From Gemelliphila palaticanis (GTDB lineage Bacteria > Bacillota > Bacilli > Staphylococcales > Gemellaceae): a stretch of DNA of 64,000 bases. The notes under the pieces were generated by a model. The model ran no database searches. It saw only the letters and a list, made by a program, of their open reading frames with translations, and was not told where the DNA came from. The stretch lies in contig JACBYF010000002.1 in NCBI GenBank assembly GCA_013415235.1, forward strand, positions 62,001 to 126,000. The letters are read 5' to 3'. A program made the translations under genes and the position numbers. Below, in pieces: positions 8,782 through 18,005 of this stretch (the first letter of the stretch is position 1; each line of letters starts with the position of its first letter).

Positions 8782-10416
8782 ATGGCTTTTGATGGCTTTT
8801 TCACAAATAAAATTGTTAAAGAACTAAACTATGAATTAGAAAGAGGAAGAATTAATAAAATAAACAATATATCTACTAATGATATTATAATTACAATAAG
8901 AAAAAATACAAATAAAAAATTAATAATTTCTGCTAATACTAACAATTTTAGAATTCATATAACTAATAAGAATCACGAAAATCCAGATAGACCTTCTAAT
9001 TTTTGTACATTACTTAGAAAATATTTACTTAATGGTTTTATAGTAAATTTTGAACAAGTAAATAACGATAGAATAGTAATTATAAAAATAAGAAACACAG
9101 ATGAGTTAGGATATGAAAAAAATTATAATTTAATTGTAGAGTTAATGGGAAAACACTCTAATATAATACTTACAGATAGTAACAACATAATACTAGATGC
9201 AATAAAAAACGACTACAATATAGAATTCAAGAGATATACTATAGCTAACACTCCATATAAATTACCTCCTACTAAAGAAAAAATAAATCCTTTCGATAAA
9301 TCTAAATATAATAATATTAAAAAATTAGAAGATAATAAATTTTTTATAAATAATTTTTATGGTTTTTCTAAAATATTAAATGACTTTTTTATTAATAAAG
9401 GTATTAATGATTTCCAAGAATTTATTAGTAATTTTGAAAATATAAACCATCCTATTTATTTTGAGAATAAAAAAGATTTTTATTATTTTAATATATTTAA
9501 TGAATCTAATAATATAATAAGCTTTAATTCTTATTCTGAATTATTAGATTTTGTATATATTAATAATCACAGAAATGATATAAATAAACAAAATAATAAA
9601 AAACTATTTTCTTTTGTTAACAGTAAAATTACATCACTAAATAAGAAAATAAAAATTTTAGAATCAGAACTAAATAAGTTGGAAAATTCAGAGGAATATC
9701 AACTAAAAGGACAGTTAATATTATCAAACAACTATTTATTTAAAAATAACATACCTTCTGAAATTGTTCTTCAAAACTTTTATAGCGAAGAATTAGAAAA
9801 TATTACTATAAAATTAGATAGTAGTATTTCTATAGAAAAAAATGCTGAAAAATATTTTAATAAAAGTAAGAAAAATAAAAGAGCTATTGAAAATTTAAAA
9901 GAACAAATTATTTTTACAAATAATGATATTAAGTATTTTGATAATATACTTAATCAATTAGAGAATGCAGATATTTCTGATTTAGAAGAAATAAAAGAAG
10001 AATTAGTTAGATATAAATATCTTAAATTAAAAGAAAATAAAAAATTCAAAAAATCAAAAATTAAATCTGTTAAATTTAAAGATATAGAAATTTTTATAGG
10101 AAAAAGTAATATACAAAACGATACTATAACAAATAAATTAGCTAATAAAAACTATCTATGGTTTCACGCAAAAGATATACCTGGTAGTCATGTAGTTATA
10201 TTTAGTAGTAATTATACAGAAGATCATATAAAAATAGCCTCTCAATTAGCCGCATATTTCTCTAAAAATAAAGAAGAAAAATATGTACTTGTAGACTACA
10301 CACAAATAAAGTTTGTAAAAAAGATTCCTAATGCAAAAGTAGGAATGGTTACTTACAGTAATCAAAAAACTGTAAAGGTTGAAATAGATAGGCAATTAAT
10401 TAACAGTATTATATAA
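8782..10416 (+). CDS. rqcH: Ribosome quality control protein RqcH (NFACT family)
   Basis: A 544-residue NFACT protein, often annotated as fibronectin-binding protein. RqcH binds stalled 50S-peptidyl-tRNA and adds C-terminal alanine tails that mark the nascent chain for degradation. The N-terminal NFACT-N domain opens with AFDGFFTNKIVKELNYEL. A coiled-coil runs through the middle (KKIKILESELNKLENSEEYQ and beyond), and NFACT-R carries NYLWFHAKDIPGSHVVI near residue 455. The AGGAGG site fits the ATG. It is unusually rich in Asn and Lys, in line with the AT-rich genome. A bidirectional terminator separates it from terC. Confidence 0.93.
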   Translation: MAFDGFFTNKIVKELNYELERGRINKINNISTNDIIITIRKNTNKKLIISANTNNFRIHITNKNHENPDRPSNFCTLLRKYLLNGFIVNFEQVNNDRIVIIKIRNTDELGYEKNYNLIVELMGKHSNIILTDSNNIILDAIKNDYNIEFKRYTIANTPYKLPPTKEKINPFDKSKYNNIKKLEDNKFFINNFYGFSKILNDFFINKGINDFQEFISNFENINHPIYFENKKDFYYFNIFNESNNIISFNSYSELLDFVYINNHRNDINKQNNKKLFSFVNSKITSLNKKIKILESELNKLENSEEYQLKGQLILSNNYLFKNNIPSEIVLQNFYSEELENITIKLDSSISIEKNAEKYFNKSKKNKRAIENLKEQIIFTNNDIKYFDNILNQLENADISDLEEIKEELVRYKYLKLKENKKFKKSKIKSVKFKDIEIFIGKSNIQNDTITNKLANKNYLWFHAKDIPGSHVVIFSSNYTEDHIKIASQLAAYFSKNKEEKYVLVDYTQIKFVKKIPNAKVGMVTYSNQKTVKVEIDRQLINSII

Positions 10417-10421
10417 AAAAA

Positions 10422-10463
10422 GAAAACAGCTAAACTCATTTTTTATAGTTTAACTGTTTTTTT
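10422..10463. terminator. Bidirectional terminator between rqcH and terC
   Basis: The arms AAAACAGCTAAACT and AGTTTAACTGTTTT pair with one mismatch and are flanked by A and T runs, between convergent genes. Confidence 0.85.
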
Positions 10464-10483
10464 ACTATGTAACAAATAATATA

Positions 10484-11257
10484 CTAATTAACTTTTTCTT
10501 TTTTTTCATTCAATTTTTTTGAATACCAAATTCCAAATATTAGCAGTCCAAATAAAACTAACCAGAATATTATAGTCCACAATGTTGAATGAGGAAACTC
10601 AACAGGTAAATATCCTAAAGAAGGATTTGCTGCTGCTATTATAAACAACTTAATACCTACCCATGCAACTATTAAAAATGCTGCTAATTCTAATCCTGGT
10701 TTTTCATTTAAAACTTTAATGAATATATTTGCTGCATATCTCATTATTACAACCCCTACTATACCACCCAGAACCATTACAACAAATTGCCCTAAGTTTA
10801 TTCCTCCTATAGAAGTTTCAGAAATATGTGGTAAAGTTATAGCTATAGCTACTGCTGCTAAAATTGAATCAACTGCAAATGCTATATCTGTTAATTCTAC
10901 CTTTATAACAGTAGACCAAAAACCTCCTTGGTTTTTAGAAACAACTTGTTCTTCTTCAGGTTTATTTAATTTCTCGTAAAACTCTTTAATATGGGTAACT
11001 GCCATATAAATTAAATATAAACCTCCTATAACTTGTATTTGCCAATATTTAGCTAATATAGTTATTAAAAATATAGCTATAATTCTAAAAACTAAAGCAC
11101 CTACTAAACCATACATTAATGCTTGTTTTTGCTGTTTTTCTGGTAAGTGTCTTACCATTATTGCTAAAACTATTGCATTATCTGCTGATAAAAGACCTTC
11201 TAATAATATTAAACTAAGCAATACTATTGCATATTGTATTAAAATCTGTGCATCCAT
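10484..11257 (-). CDS. TerC-family integral membrane protein (probable metal exporter)
   Basis: A 257-residue TerC-family protein with about seven membrane spans. The two hallmark acidic motifs are present: LLSADNAIVLAIMVRHLP near the N-terminus and VELTDIAFAVDSI in the middle, whose aspartates line the metal site. Members such as Bacillus YkoY/MeeF load manganese onto exported enzymes or export excess Mn2+. It sits directly behind a yybP-ykoY Mn2+-sensing riboswitch with a terminator, strong support for a manganese role. The C-terminal tail is short and charged. Confidence 0.93.
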   Translation of the reverse strand: MDAQILIQYAIVLLSLILLEGLLSADNAIVLAIMVRHLPEKQQKQALMYGLVGALVFRIIAIFLITILAKYWQIQVIGGLYLIYMAVTHIKEFYEKLNKPEEEQVVSKNQGGFWSTVIKVELTDIAFAVDSILAAVAIAITLPHISETSIGGINLGQFVVMVLGGIVGVVIMRYAANIFIKVLNEKPGLELAAFLIVAWVGIKLFIIAAANPSLGYLPVEFPHSTLWTIIFWLVLFGLLIFGIWYSKKLNEKKEKVN

Positions 11258-11278
11258 AATTTTTCTCCTTTCAAAATT

Positions 11279-11412
11279 AAAAAGACCTTTGCTTTTATTT
11301 TAAAAAGCAAAGGTCTTACTAAATAAACACAGTTATCTCTAATACCGATAGATAAACTTCTATGAAATGACGATATTAGAAACTCAATAAGAGTTAAGTT
11401 ACTCCCCTTTGA
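11279..11412 (-). promoter_or_regulatory. yybP-ykoY manganese riboswitch with terminator
   Basis: On the minus strand the leader begins AAAGGGGAGTAAC (11411-11399), the conserved first loop of the yybP-ykoY class. TATCGTCATT and a later TCGGTATTAGAGATAACTG supply the other conserved arm. A strong hairpin AGACCTTTGCTTT/AAAGCAAAGGTCT (11316-11283) followed by T residues precedes the terC ribosome site. Mn2+ binding to this class normally disrupts the terminator and turns the exporter on. The class call rests on motif memory plus the terC context. Confidence 0.85.
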
Positions 11413-11426
11413 AATTTATATTTAGT

Positions 11427-11455
11427 ATTATATTATACTTATTTAATTATGTCAA
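11427..11455 (-). promoter_or_regulatory. Promoter of riboswitch-terC
   Basis: Consensus TTGACA (11455-11450), a 17-base spacer and TATAAT (11432-11427) on the minus strand, immediately ahead of the riboswitch. Confidence 0.9.
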
Positions 11456-11461
11456 TAAATA

Positions 11462-12193
11462 TTATTTCTTAATCTTATTTACAATCAGCAATATTATTGT
11501 TAATATTACTACATTTATAGAAAATAAAACTAAATTATAATTATAATTTATATCTAATCCTAGTTTAGCTATAACTTCAGGAAAAGCACCAAAAATAGTA
11601 TATTTTAAGTTAATAAAAATATCATTTATATTTTTTAAATAAGAAACTAAAAATTTACTTCCTATTAAAATTAAAAGTATTAAAGATATTGCTAAATTGG
11701 TATTATTAAAAACTGATACTACTAATAAACTAATTATACATACAGAAACTAGCATTATTAAAACTAAACTAGCATAGTATATATTATTAACATCAAATAT
11801 TTTAATAGTATCTTTGTTATATTTATAGTTATTATATAATAATATTCCAATAAAAAAAGAAAGAAATATCAATGCAAATGTAACAATATTAGAAATTATT
11901 TTAGAAAACACATTTTTAATAGTTCCTAAATTGGCATATCTAATTATATTAACAACCCTATATTTATAATCTTCTCTATAACTAAACACTGTATTTATTA
12001 TCATTAACAAAATTATATTAATTACTAATAATTTCATTAAATATGCATATATGTATATTTCATTAGATATATTTAAATATGAAATTAAATTATTTTCTTT
12101 ATATAATCCAACAAATATCAATATAAATAACAGAAACAAATATACATAATTAAATTTTCTTTTTATAATTTTTAAAAACTCTATTGATAACAT
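11462..12193 (-). CDS. ABC-2-type membrane permease, unknown substrate
   Basis: A 243-residue membrane protein with about six hydrophobic spans (for example YVYLFLLFILIFVGLY, YLMKLLVINIILLMIINTVF and NYNLVLFSINVVILTIILLI). It has a soluble loop NTVFSYREDYKYRVVN after the second span, the usual layout of ABC-2 permeases in bacteriocin or drug exporters. It starts three bases after the stop of the upstream ATPase-like gene, so the two are co-translated partners. No residue tells the substrate. Sequence is very rich in Ile, Asn and Lys, and looks fast-evolving. Confidence 0.7.
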   Translation of the reverse strand: MLSIEFLKIIKRKFNYVYLFLLFILIFVGLYKENNLISYLNISNEIYIYAYLMKLLVINIILLMIINTVFSYREDYKYRVVNIIRYANLGTIKNVFSKIISNIVTFALIFLSFFIGILLYNNYKYNKDTIKIFDVNNIYYASLVLIMLVSVCIISLLVVSVFNNTNLAISLILLILIGSKFLVSYLKNINDIFINLKYTIFGAFPEVIAKLGLDINYNYNLVLFSINVVILTIILLIVNKIKK

Positions 12194-12196
12194 TTA

Positions 12197-13045
12197 CTAC
12201 TCCTTATCGCTATATATATTTGTATTTTCATTAAAGTCATTTATACTTACAACGTCTATATTATTCTCAACAAAATAATATAGCACCTTTTCCATATCAA
12301 TTTTTCTAATTATAATTTTATTTTCTATAAGTTTAAAATCAACTTTAAGTTCTCTATTTAGTTTATCTAAATTAACATCGGATATTTCAATAATTATTAA
12401 ATCTTTTATTACATTTAATGCATGCAAATCTCCATAATAAACTTGCGTACCATCAGAGATAACCAACACACTATCACAATTATTAGCAATTTTATTTATA
12501 CTTTCAGAAAATACAATAACAAGTCTATTTGGATAATTTTCATTATTATTTATTAAATATTTATAAAATTCTTCGTAATCTAAAATATTATTGTATTTAT
12601 ATAAATCTATTATAAGAAGTTCTTTGGATACTAAATATTTAAATAGCAGCTTACTCCTAATCTGAGTATCTAAATCTAATTTTTTATATTTTTTATTATC
12701 TATTTTAGCAATTTCAAAAAGTTTTAAAATTTCTTCTTTGTTTATTTTCATATTAAATAATTTTAATAACTTTTTAAAGTTTTCATAAACTGTCAAGTCG
12801 TTGTAAAAACCATATTCTTCTTCTTTGAAGTGGAAATATTTTTTATTATTTTTTATATTATTTTCAAACAATAGTATATTTCCCTCGTACTTATTATTTC
12901 CGTAAAAAAATAAACTGAATTTTTCTAAACTACTTTTATCTTCATCTACTACTAAAAGTTTCCTATAATCTCCTAAGTTAAAATTAACTTCTAAATATTT
13001 CTTTCTTGCTATCTTCTTTTTTACATTATTAAAAATTAATGACAT
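12197..13045 (-). CDS. Degenerate ABC-ATPase-like protein (probable pseudo-ATPase)
   Basis: A 282-residue protein with the length and landmarks of a BcrA-type ABC ATPase but with its nucleotide-binding motifs eroded. Where Walker A (GxxGxGKST) should be it reads VVDEDKSSLEKFSL. YGFYNDLTVYENFKKLLKLF matches the region after the Q-loop (YxxLTVxENL). The signature LSxGxxQR position reads LDLDTQIRSKLLF, Walker B reads ELLIIDLYK, and the H-loop histidine is replaced (VFSESINKIANNCD). Fold assignment is an inference from these alignable landmarks. The gene is intact, has an ATG with AGAGGTT upstream and is paired with the permease, so it is probably expressed. Confidence 0.65.
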   Translation of the reverse strand: MSLIFNNVKKKIARKKYLEVNFNLGDYRKLLVVDEDKSSLEKFSLFFYGNNKYEGNILLFENNIKNNKKYFHFKEEEYGFYNDLTVYENFKKLLKLFNMKINKEEILKLFEIAKIDNKKYKKLDLDTQIRSKLLFKYLVSKELLIIDLYKYNNILDYEEFYKYLINNNENYPNRLVIVFSESINKIANNCDSVLVISDGTQVYYGDLHALNVIKDLIIIEISDVNLDKLNRELKVDFKLIENKIIIRKIDMEKVLYYFVENNIDVVSINDFNENTNIYSDKE

Positions 13046-13114
13046 AATTAACCTCTTTTTTTATCAATATTTATATAATATAATAAATCTTATATGTTTT
13101 CAACAATATTAAAT

Positions 13115-13150
13115 AAAAAATCATCTCTAAAAAATAGAGATGATTTTTTA
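13115..13150 (-). terminator. brnQ terminator
   Basis: The arms AAAAAATCATCTCTA and TAGAGATGATTTTTT, directly after the brnQ stop codon; symmetric A/T runs. Confidence 0.9.
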
Positions 13151-13151
13151 T

Positions 13152-14474
13152 TTAATTATTTTTTCTTAATTTACTTACTATTAAGCCTATTACAAATCCA
13201 ACTAGCGTTATATTTAACCAACCGAATTCATAATTTTGAAGTGGTAAATTAGCTATTATATTATCTATTAGTGGGACTGATACTTTAAGTGTTGATGTTA
13301 AAGTTATATAAGCACTAATTAATACCGTAAATAAAATTGTATATACATATACATCTTTCTTACCACCAAAGAAGTTATTAAATAATCCTAAAAATATTAA
13401 TACTATAGTTAGAGGATATAAGAATATTAATACTGGTACAGCATAAGTAATAAGAGCTGATAAACCTACTTGACCTACTACTAATGAAAATACCACTATT
13501 GATATTGCATAAGCATTATAGCTTATTTTAGGATAAATTCTATTAAAATATGAAGAACAAGCTGTAGTAAGACCTACACTAGTTGTTAAACAAGCTAAAA
13601 ATACTATTACAAATAGTAGTACTCTACCTATACTTGAGAAATAATAATTAGTTGCTCCTGATAGTATTCCTGCTCCAGTTTCTTGTACTCCTAATTGACT
13701 AACTCCTGTTGCTCCTATATTGGCTATAAATACATATATTATACCTAATAATATAGCTGCAATTACTGCTGCTTTTGCAGTATTACTGAAAATTTCTTTA
13801 GAATTTTTTGCTCCATAAAATTTTACTGCATTTATAACTACTATACCAAATACAAGCGATGCTAAAGCATCCATTGTATTATATCCTTCAAGTATACCTT
13901 TTGTTAGTGCTCCTGAAGATGTTTCATATCCTTCCATAGGAGATTGATAATCCCCCATAGGACTTACTAATGATTTTATTATTAATATAGCTATAGATAC
14001 TAGCAATACAGGTGTAATAATATTACCTATAATATCAACTAACTTTGTTTGTTTTACAGATAAAAGTAAAGTTAATCCCATAAATATTGCTAAAAATATC
14101 ATTAAAGCTAAGCCTTGATTTTCTTCTGACACAAAGCTACTTACACCTAAAGAAAATGTTGTAGTTCCTGTTCTTGGTATTGCAAAAAATGGACCAATTG
14201 TCAAATATAAAGAAGTTGTAAAGAATAATCCAAAAAACTTTCCTGCCCTACTTGATAAATCTAGTAAATCGTTAGCTCCTGAGTATCCTATAACTAATAC
14301 ACCTAATAAAGGTAATCCAACTCCTGTTAAAATTAAACCTATCATTGATAAAGACAAATTACTTCCGGCATTTTGACCCAATATTGCTGGGAATATTAGG
14401 TTCCCTGCTCCAAAAAACATAGCAAATAACATAAAACCAATAGAAATATAGGGTTTATCTTTCAAAAATTTCAT
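13152..14474 (-). CDS. brnQ: Branched-chain amino acid transporter BrnQ
   Basis: A 440-residue LIVCS-family transporter with about 12 membrane spans, taking up Leu, Ile and Val with Na+ or H+. The N-terminal IGFMLFAMFFGAGNLIFP is the family signature. GPFFAIPRTGTTTF (about residues 95-108) and LACLTTSVGLTTACSSYF (about 300-317) are other conserved blocks. AAAGGAGGCG precedes the ATG. A TTGACT-17-TACTAT promoter lies just upstream. I looked for a T-box leader and found none in the short 5' region. Confidence 0.95.
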   Translation of the reverse strand: MKFLKDKPYISIGFMLFAMFFGAGNLIFPAILGQNAGSNLSLSMIGLILTGVGLPLLGVLVIGYSGANDLLDLSSRAGKFFGLFFTTSLYLTIGPFFAIPRTGTTTFSLGVSSFVSEENQGLALMIFLAIFMGLTLLLSVKQTKLVDIIGNIITPVLLVSIAILIIKSLVSPMGDYQSPMEGYETSSGALTKGILEGYNTMDALASLVFGIVVINAVKFYGAKNSKEIFSNTAKAAVIAAILLGIIYVFIANIGATGVSQLGVQETGAGILSGATNYYFSSIGRVLLFVIVFLACLTTSVGLTTACSSYFNRIYPKISYNAYAISIVVFSLVVGQVGLSALITYAVPVLIFLYPLTIVLIFLGLFNNFFGGKKDVYVYTILFTVLISAYITLTSTLKVSVPLIDNIIANLPLQNYEFGWLNITLVGFVIGLIVSKLRKNN

Positions 14475-14607
14475 AAATTTCGCCTCCTTTAATTATTGCA
14501 TAAATTTTTGACTTGATATATATAGTATTACAACAAGCAAAAAAAGTCAATATTTTTTTTGATATTTTTTTAAAAAATAATAGAATTGTCCGAATATTTT
14601 AAAATGT

Positions 14608-14646
14608 AAAAAATAGGAAGGCTTTTCATTTAGCCTTCCTATTTTT
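14608..14646 (-). terminator. pdp-deoC operon terminator
   Basis: The 15-bp arms AAAAATAGGAAGGCT and AGCCTTCCTATTTTT flank a 9-base loop, immediately after the deoC stop codon. Confidence 0.92.
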
Positions 14647-14650
14647 ATTT

Positions 14651-15310
14651 TTAATATCCTGATCCTACTTTATTTTCTACTATTTCTATTCCCGAACTAG
14701 TTCCAAGTCTTTCTGCACCTAAAGTTACATACATTTCTGCTGTTTCTCTATCTCTAACTCCTCCACTAGCTTTTACTTTGGCATTATCTCCTACAACTTT
14801 TTTCATTAATTTTACATCTTCATAAGTTGCACCACCAGTTCCAAAACCTGTAGAAGTTTTAACAAAATCAGCTTTAGCATTTAATGATAATTCACATGCT
14901 TTCTCTTTTTCTTCATCAGTTAAGTAACAAGTCTCAATTATGACTTTTAATACGTTTTCTCCTATTGCTTCTTTTATTTTTCTTATTTCATTTTCAACAT
15001 ACTCATAGTCGCCATCTTTTAATCTAGCAACGTTTATAACCATATCTATTTCACTTGCACCTTGATCTACTAATTCCTTAGCTTCAAAAACTTTAGCAGA
15101 TGTTGTCATTGCTCCTAAAGGGAATCCAACAACGGCAGCAACTTTTACTTCTGTATCTTTAAGAATGTCTACACATTTTTCTACATAACTACCGTTAACA
15201 CAAACACTGTAAAAATTATATTTTTTAGCTTCTTCACATAACTTTGTTATGTCTTTATCACTTGCTGTAGCTTTTAATAATGTATGATCTATATATTTAC
15301 TTATTTCCAT
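14651..15310 (-). CDS. deoC: Deoxyribose-phosphate aldolase
   Basis: A 219-residue class I aldolase that splits deoxyribose-5-phosphate into glyceraldehyde-3-phosphate and acetaldehyde. The Schiff-base lysine is in FVKTSTGFGTGGAT (about residue 152), with IDHTLL at the N-terminus, and KASGGVRD holds the second conserved lysine. It follows pdp by 9 bases; together they break down deoxynucleosides from scavenged DNA. Full length. Confidence 0.97.
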   Translation of the reverse strand: MEISKYIDHTLLKATASDKDITKLCEEAKKYNFYSVCVNGSYVEKCVDILKDTEVKVAAVVGFPLGAMTTSAKVFEAKELVDQGASEIDMVINVARLKDGDYEYVENEIRKIKEAIGENVLKVIIETCYLTDEEKEKACELSLNAKADFVKTSTGFGTGGATYEDVKLMKKVVGDNAKVKASGGVRDRETAEMYVTLGAERLGTSSGIEIVENKVGSGY

Positions 15311-15319
15311 TTTTATCTC

Positions 15320-16624
15320 CTAATAAATTATTTCTAAAACATTTGATTTTTTTTCAATATTACCATTTTCTATTATGTAAGACTTTAATAATAAGTCTTT
15401 ACTAGATTTAATATTTTTATCATCATTATAATGAATTTCTGCTATTTTCTCTCCTAAAGATATTTTATCTCCTACTTTTTTATAAAGAGTAAGACCTACT
15501 GCATGATCTATCTCATCCTCTTTGGTAGCTCTACCTGCTCCTATTACCATAGCAGATTTCCCTATATCTTCAGCTTTAATTTTTGAAACATATCCTTCTT
15601 TTTCTGAATAAACAGAAATTGTATTTTGTGGAGTAGGTAAAAGTGAATAATCATTTACTATATTTTCATCAGCTCCACTTTCTTTTAAAAAGTTTTTAAA
15701 TGTTTCTAATGCTTTTCCACTTGCTACTACTTCATCAATAATATTTTCCGCTTCTTCAAAACTAGTTACTTGACCTTTTTCTTTTAGAGCAATGTAGGCA
15801 ATATTATAAACCACTTCTTTTACATCATCATTCCAGTTGCCTTTTAGAGCTTCTATTCCCTCAATAATTTCATTGCTATTTCCTACTTCAGTACCTAATG
15901 GTTCATCCATATTTGTTAATATAGCAACTGTTTTTCTTCCTAAACTATTTCCGATACCTACCATTGTTTTTGATAATTTTCTAGCATCTTCAATAGTTTT
16001 CATAAATGCACCGTCTCCAACTTTTACATCTAATATAATTAAATCAGACTGTATTGCTAATTTTTTACTCATTATGCTACTAGCTATTAATGGTATACTA
16101 TCTACCGTTGCTGTAACATCTCTAAGAGCATATAATTTTTTATCTAATGGTACTATTTTATCACTATATCCCATAAGACCTACACCTGTAGAGTTAGCTA
16201 TTTTTACTAATTCTTCTCTAGTGTTAGAAAATTTGAAGTTTTTTATTGATTCAAACTTATCTATAGTTCCTCCCGTATGCCCTAATCCTTTACCTGAAAG
16301 TTTAGTAGTTGCCATTCCTAAAGCTGATAATAGAGGTCCTAGTATTACAGTTACTTTATCACCTACTCCTCCTGTAGAATGTTTGTCTACTAAATATCTA
16401 TCTATTTCTGTGAAAGCTATAGTATCTCCTGAATCTTTCATTTTAAGAGTAAAATAAGAAAGTTCATCTGCTTCCATCCCCTTAAAATAAACTGCCATTA
16501 AATATGCACTCATTTGATAATCAGATATATTTCCTAAAAGATAATTGTCTAGCAAATAATCTATTTCCTCATTAGATAAACTATTTCCTCTTTTTTTCTT
16601 GTCAATTAAGTCTACTACTCTCAT
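15320..16624 (-). CDS. pdp: Pyrimidine-nucleoside phosphorylase
   Basis: A 434-residue thymidine/pyrimidine-nucleoside phosphorylase, the normal Bacillota length. It releases thymine or uracil from nucleosides and yields (deoxy)ribose-1-phosphate. The signature KHSTGGVGDKVTVILGPL (about residues 82-99) binds phosphate. LSGKGLGHTGGTIDK and the C-terminal DHAVGLTL block are present. It opens the pdp-deoC operon from a TTGAAA-18-TATAAT promoter at 16682-16653, with AGGAGG before the ATG. Confidence 0.96.
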   Translation of the reverse strand: MRVVDLIDKKKRGNSLSNEEIDYLLDNYLLGNISDYQMSAYLMAVYFKGMEADELSYFTLKMKDSGDTIAFTEIDRYLVDKHSTGGVGDKVTVILGPLLSALGMATTKLSGKGLGHTGGTIDKFESIKNFKFSNTREELVKIANSTGVGLMGYSDKIVPLDKKLYALRDVTATVDSIPLIASSIMSKKLAIQSDLIILDVKVGDGAFMKTIEDARKLSKTMVGIGNSLGRKTVAILTNMDEPLGTEVGNSNEIIEGIEALKGNWNDDVKEVVYNIAYIALKEKGQVTSFEEAENIIDEVVASGKALETFKNFLKESGADENIVNDYSLLPTPQNTISVYSEKEGYVSKIKAEDIGKSAMVIGAGRATKEDEIDHAVGLTLYKKVGDKISLGEKIAEIHYNDDKNIKSSKDLLLKSYIIENGNIEKKSNVLEIIY

Positions 16625-16652
16625 AGTTCCTCCTAAAAATAGTTATATTAAA

Positions 16653-16682
16653 ATTATACCATATATTTACATGCGTTTTCAA
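16653..16682 (-). promoter_or_regulatory. Promoter of pdp-deoC
   Basis: TTGAAA (16682-16677), an 18-base spacer and TATAAT (16658-16653) on the minus strand. No clear cre or DeoR-type dyad was recognised nearby. Confidence 0.7.
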
Positions 16683-16690
16683 TAAAACAA

Positions 16691-17236
16691 TTACATACAA
16701 TAATCTTTTTTCATAGAGTAAGATTTCTTTTCTATGTATATATTATTATTTACTTCTAATATTTGTATATATTTATTCTTTTTGATTTCTATAGAAAATT
16801 CATCTATACTTTTTTTACTATAAACTATTTTATCTCTTACAATATATTTTTTAAATCCAAAAATATAAAGCACTATATTTTCTATTTTAAAATCTAATTT
16901 GTATAAAAGTAAAATAAATGCCAAATATATTATTGGCAATATAATTATATTAAAATCCAGCTCATTAAACACATAAAAATATAATAATATTATTAAATAA
17001 TTTAATTTATGATTTAATTTTCTACAACCTAATATTTCTTTATAATTACATACAAATATACTTGTAGGTCTTTTATAAACAATTATAATTAGAAGTACAA
17101 AAGATATTAACAAACAAATTATATAAAATATTGCTTTATTAACATCTATATTGAATAATGTATAATTAGCAATAAACAAAAAATAAAGTGGTATTAATGA
17201 TGAAATAAAATAACATACATAGTTATAAATTTTCAT
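16691..17236 (-). CDS. Four-span membrane protein, function unknown
   Basis: A 181-residue protein that I do not recognise. It has about four hydrophobic helices in two pairs (ISSLIPLYFLFIANY, IFYIICLLISFVLLIIIVY, YLIILLYFYVF, IIILPIIYLAFILLL) and a soluble C-terminal tail rich in Lys, Ile and Tyr. I start it at ATG 17236 with AAAGGAGTGG upstream rather than at a GTG inside that site. It closes the nfeD-floA gene run, with a 24-base gap to the gene upstream. Confidence 0.6.
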   Translation of the reverse strand: MKIYNYVCYFISSLIPLYFLFIANYTLFNIDVNKAIFYIICLLISFVLLIIIVYKRPTSIFVCNYKEILGCRKLNHKLNYLIILLYFYVFNELDFNIIILPIIYLAFILLLYKLDFKIENIVLYIFGFKKYIVRDKIVYSKKSIDEFSIEIKKNKYIQILEVNNNIYIEKKSYSMKKDYCM

Positions 17237-17260
17237 TAATACCACTCCTTTAAAATATTA

Positions 17261-17581
17261 TTATCTCTTACTTTTTGGTTTTTTTAAAATTTCTGAATAG
17301 ATTATATCATCTAATATTTTTTCTTTTGAAATTTCGTAAGTATTAGAAATAATTTCTTTTTCTCTATCTATTATCTTTCTTTTTCTATACTCATTACGTA
17401 TTGGTTTAAAATCTAAATTTTCTTCTACTATTTTTTCTGAATTTATATTATTCTCTACTAATACGCCCTTTTTATTTTTGGAATTTTTACTAGAATTATC
17501 TTCTTTTTGATTTTTTTTATTATGATCAATTATGAATTGAAGTATAGCTAAACCTATAAAAATTATGGCAGTTATTGACAT
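17261..17581 (-). CDS. Small single-span protein, function unknown
   Basis: A 106-residue protein with one N-terminal membrane helix (ITAIIFIGLAILQFII) followed by a highly charged Lys/Glu/Asn tail predicted to be cytoplasmic and largely disordered. No known domain is recognised. It lies 6 bases after the next gene upstream and has AGAGGTAG before its ATG, so it belongs to the nfeD-floA operon. Its topology parallels its upstream neighbour. Confidence 0.6.
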   Translation of the reverse strand: MSITAIIFIGLAILQFIIDHNKKNQKEDNSSKNSKNKKGVLVENNINSEKIVEENLDFKPIRNEYRKRKIIDREKEIISNTYEISKEKILDDIIYSEILKKPKSKR

Positions 17582-17587
17582 ATTTAT

Positions 17588-17989
17588 CTACCTCTTTTTC
17601 CTATCTAAATATTCTTTAGCAATTAAACCTCTAACCAAATTATCTTTATTAAAAGATAAACGATTACTAAAAGATTCTTCTTTTTTATTTTCAACATATT
17701 CGTATTTTTTATTATGATAATTTTTTATAATGTTTTGAAGTTCAGAAGTTTCTTTTTGATTTTTCTTTACTTCACTCATTAATTGTTCATAATTACTTTC
17801 TGTTTCGCTGCTATTAATATTTTTATTTTTTATTTTATCTATTACTTCTTTTCTTAATCTTTCTAATTCCAACTTAGATTGAGTATCCATATTATCTAAA
17901 TGTTTATTACTATCACTAAATTTAACAAATATGAATATTGAGAATATTATAAATATTGCTATGGGAATACCTAAAAATATTCCTCCCAT
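17588..17989 (-). CDS. Small single-span coiled-coil protein, function unknown
   Basis: A 133-residue protein with an N-terminal membrane helix (IFLGIPIAIFIIFSIFIFV) and a cytoplasmic coiled-coil (LELERLRKEVIDKI and SEVKKNQKETSELQNIIKNY). It ends in a basic patch. Not assigned to a family. It starts 16 bases after the floA stop. Position and topology suggest a partner of flotillin-organised membrane domains, which is only a guess from context. Confidence 0.6.
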   Translation of the reverse strand: MGGIFLGIPIAIFIIFSIFIFVKFSDSNKHLDNMDTQSKLELERLRKEVIDKIKNKNINSSETESNYEQLMSEVKKNQKETSELQNIIKNYHNKKYEYVENKKEESFSNRLSFNKDNLVRGLIAKEYLDRKKR

Positions 17990-18005
17990 AATAATTCACC
18001 TCCAA

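Noticed and set aside
14475..14600. T-box or other leader before brnQ
   Set aside because: The promoter leaves a 5' region of about 40 bases, too short for such an element.
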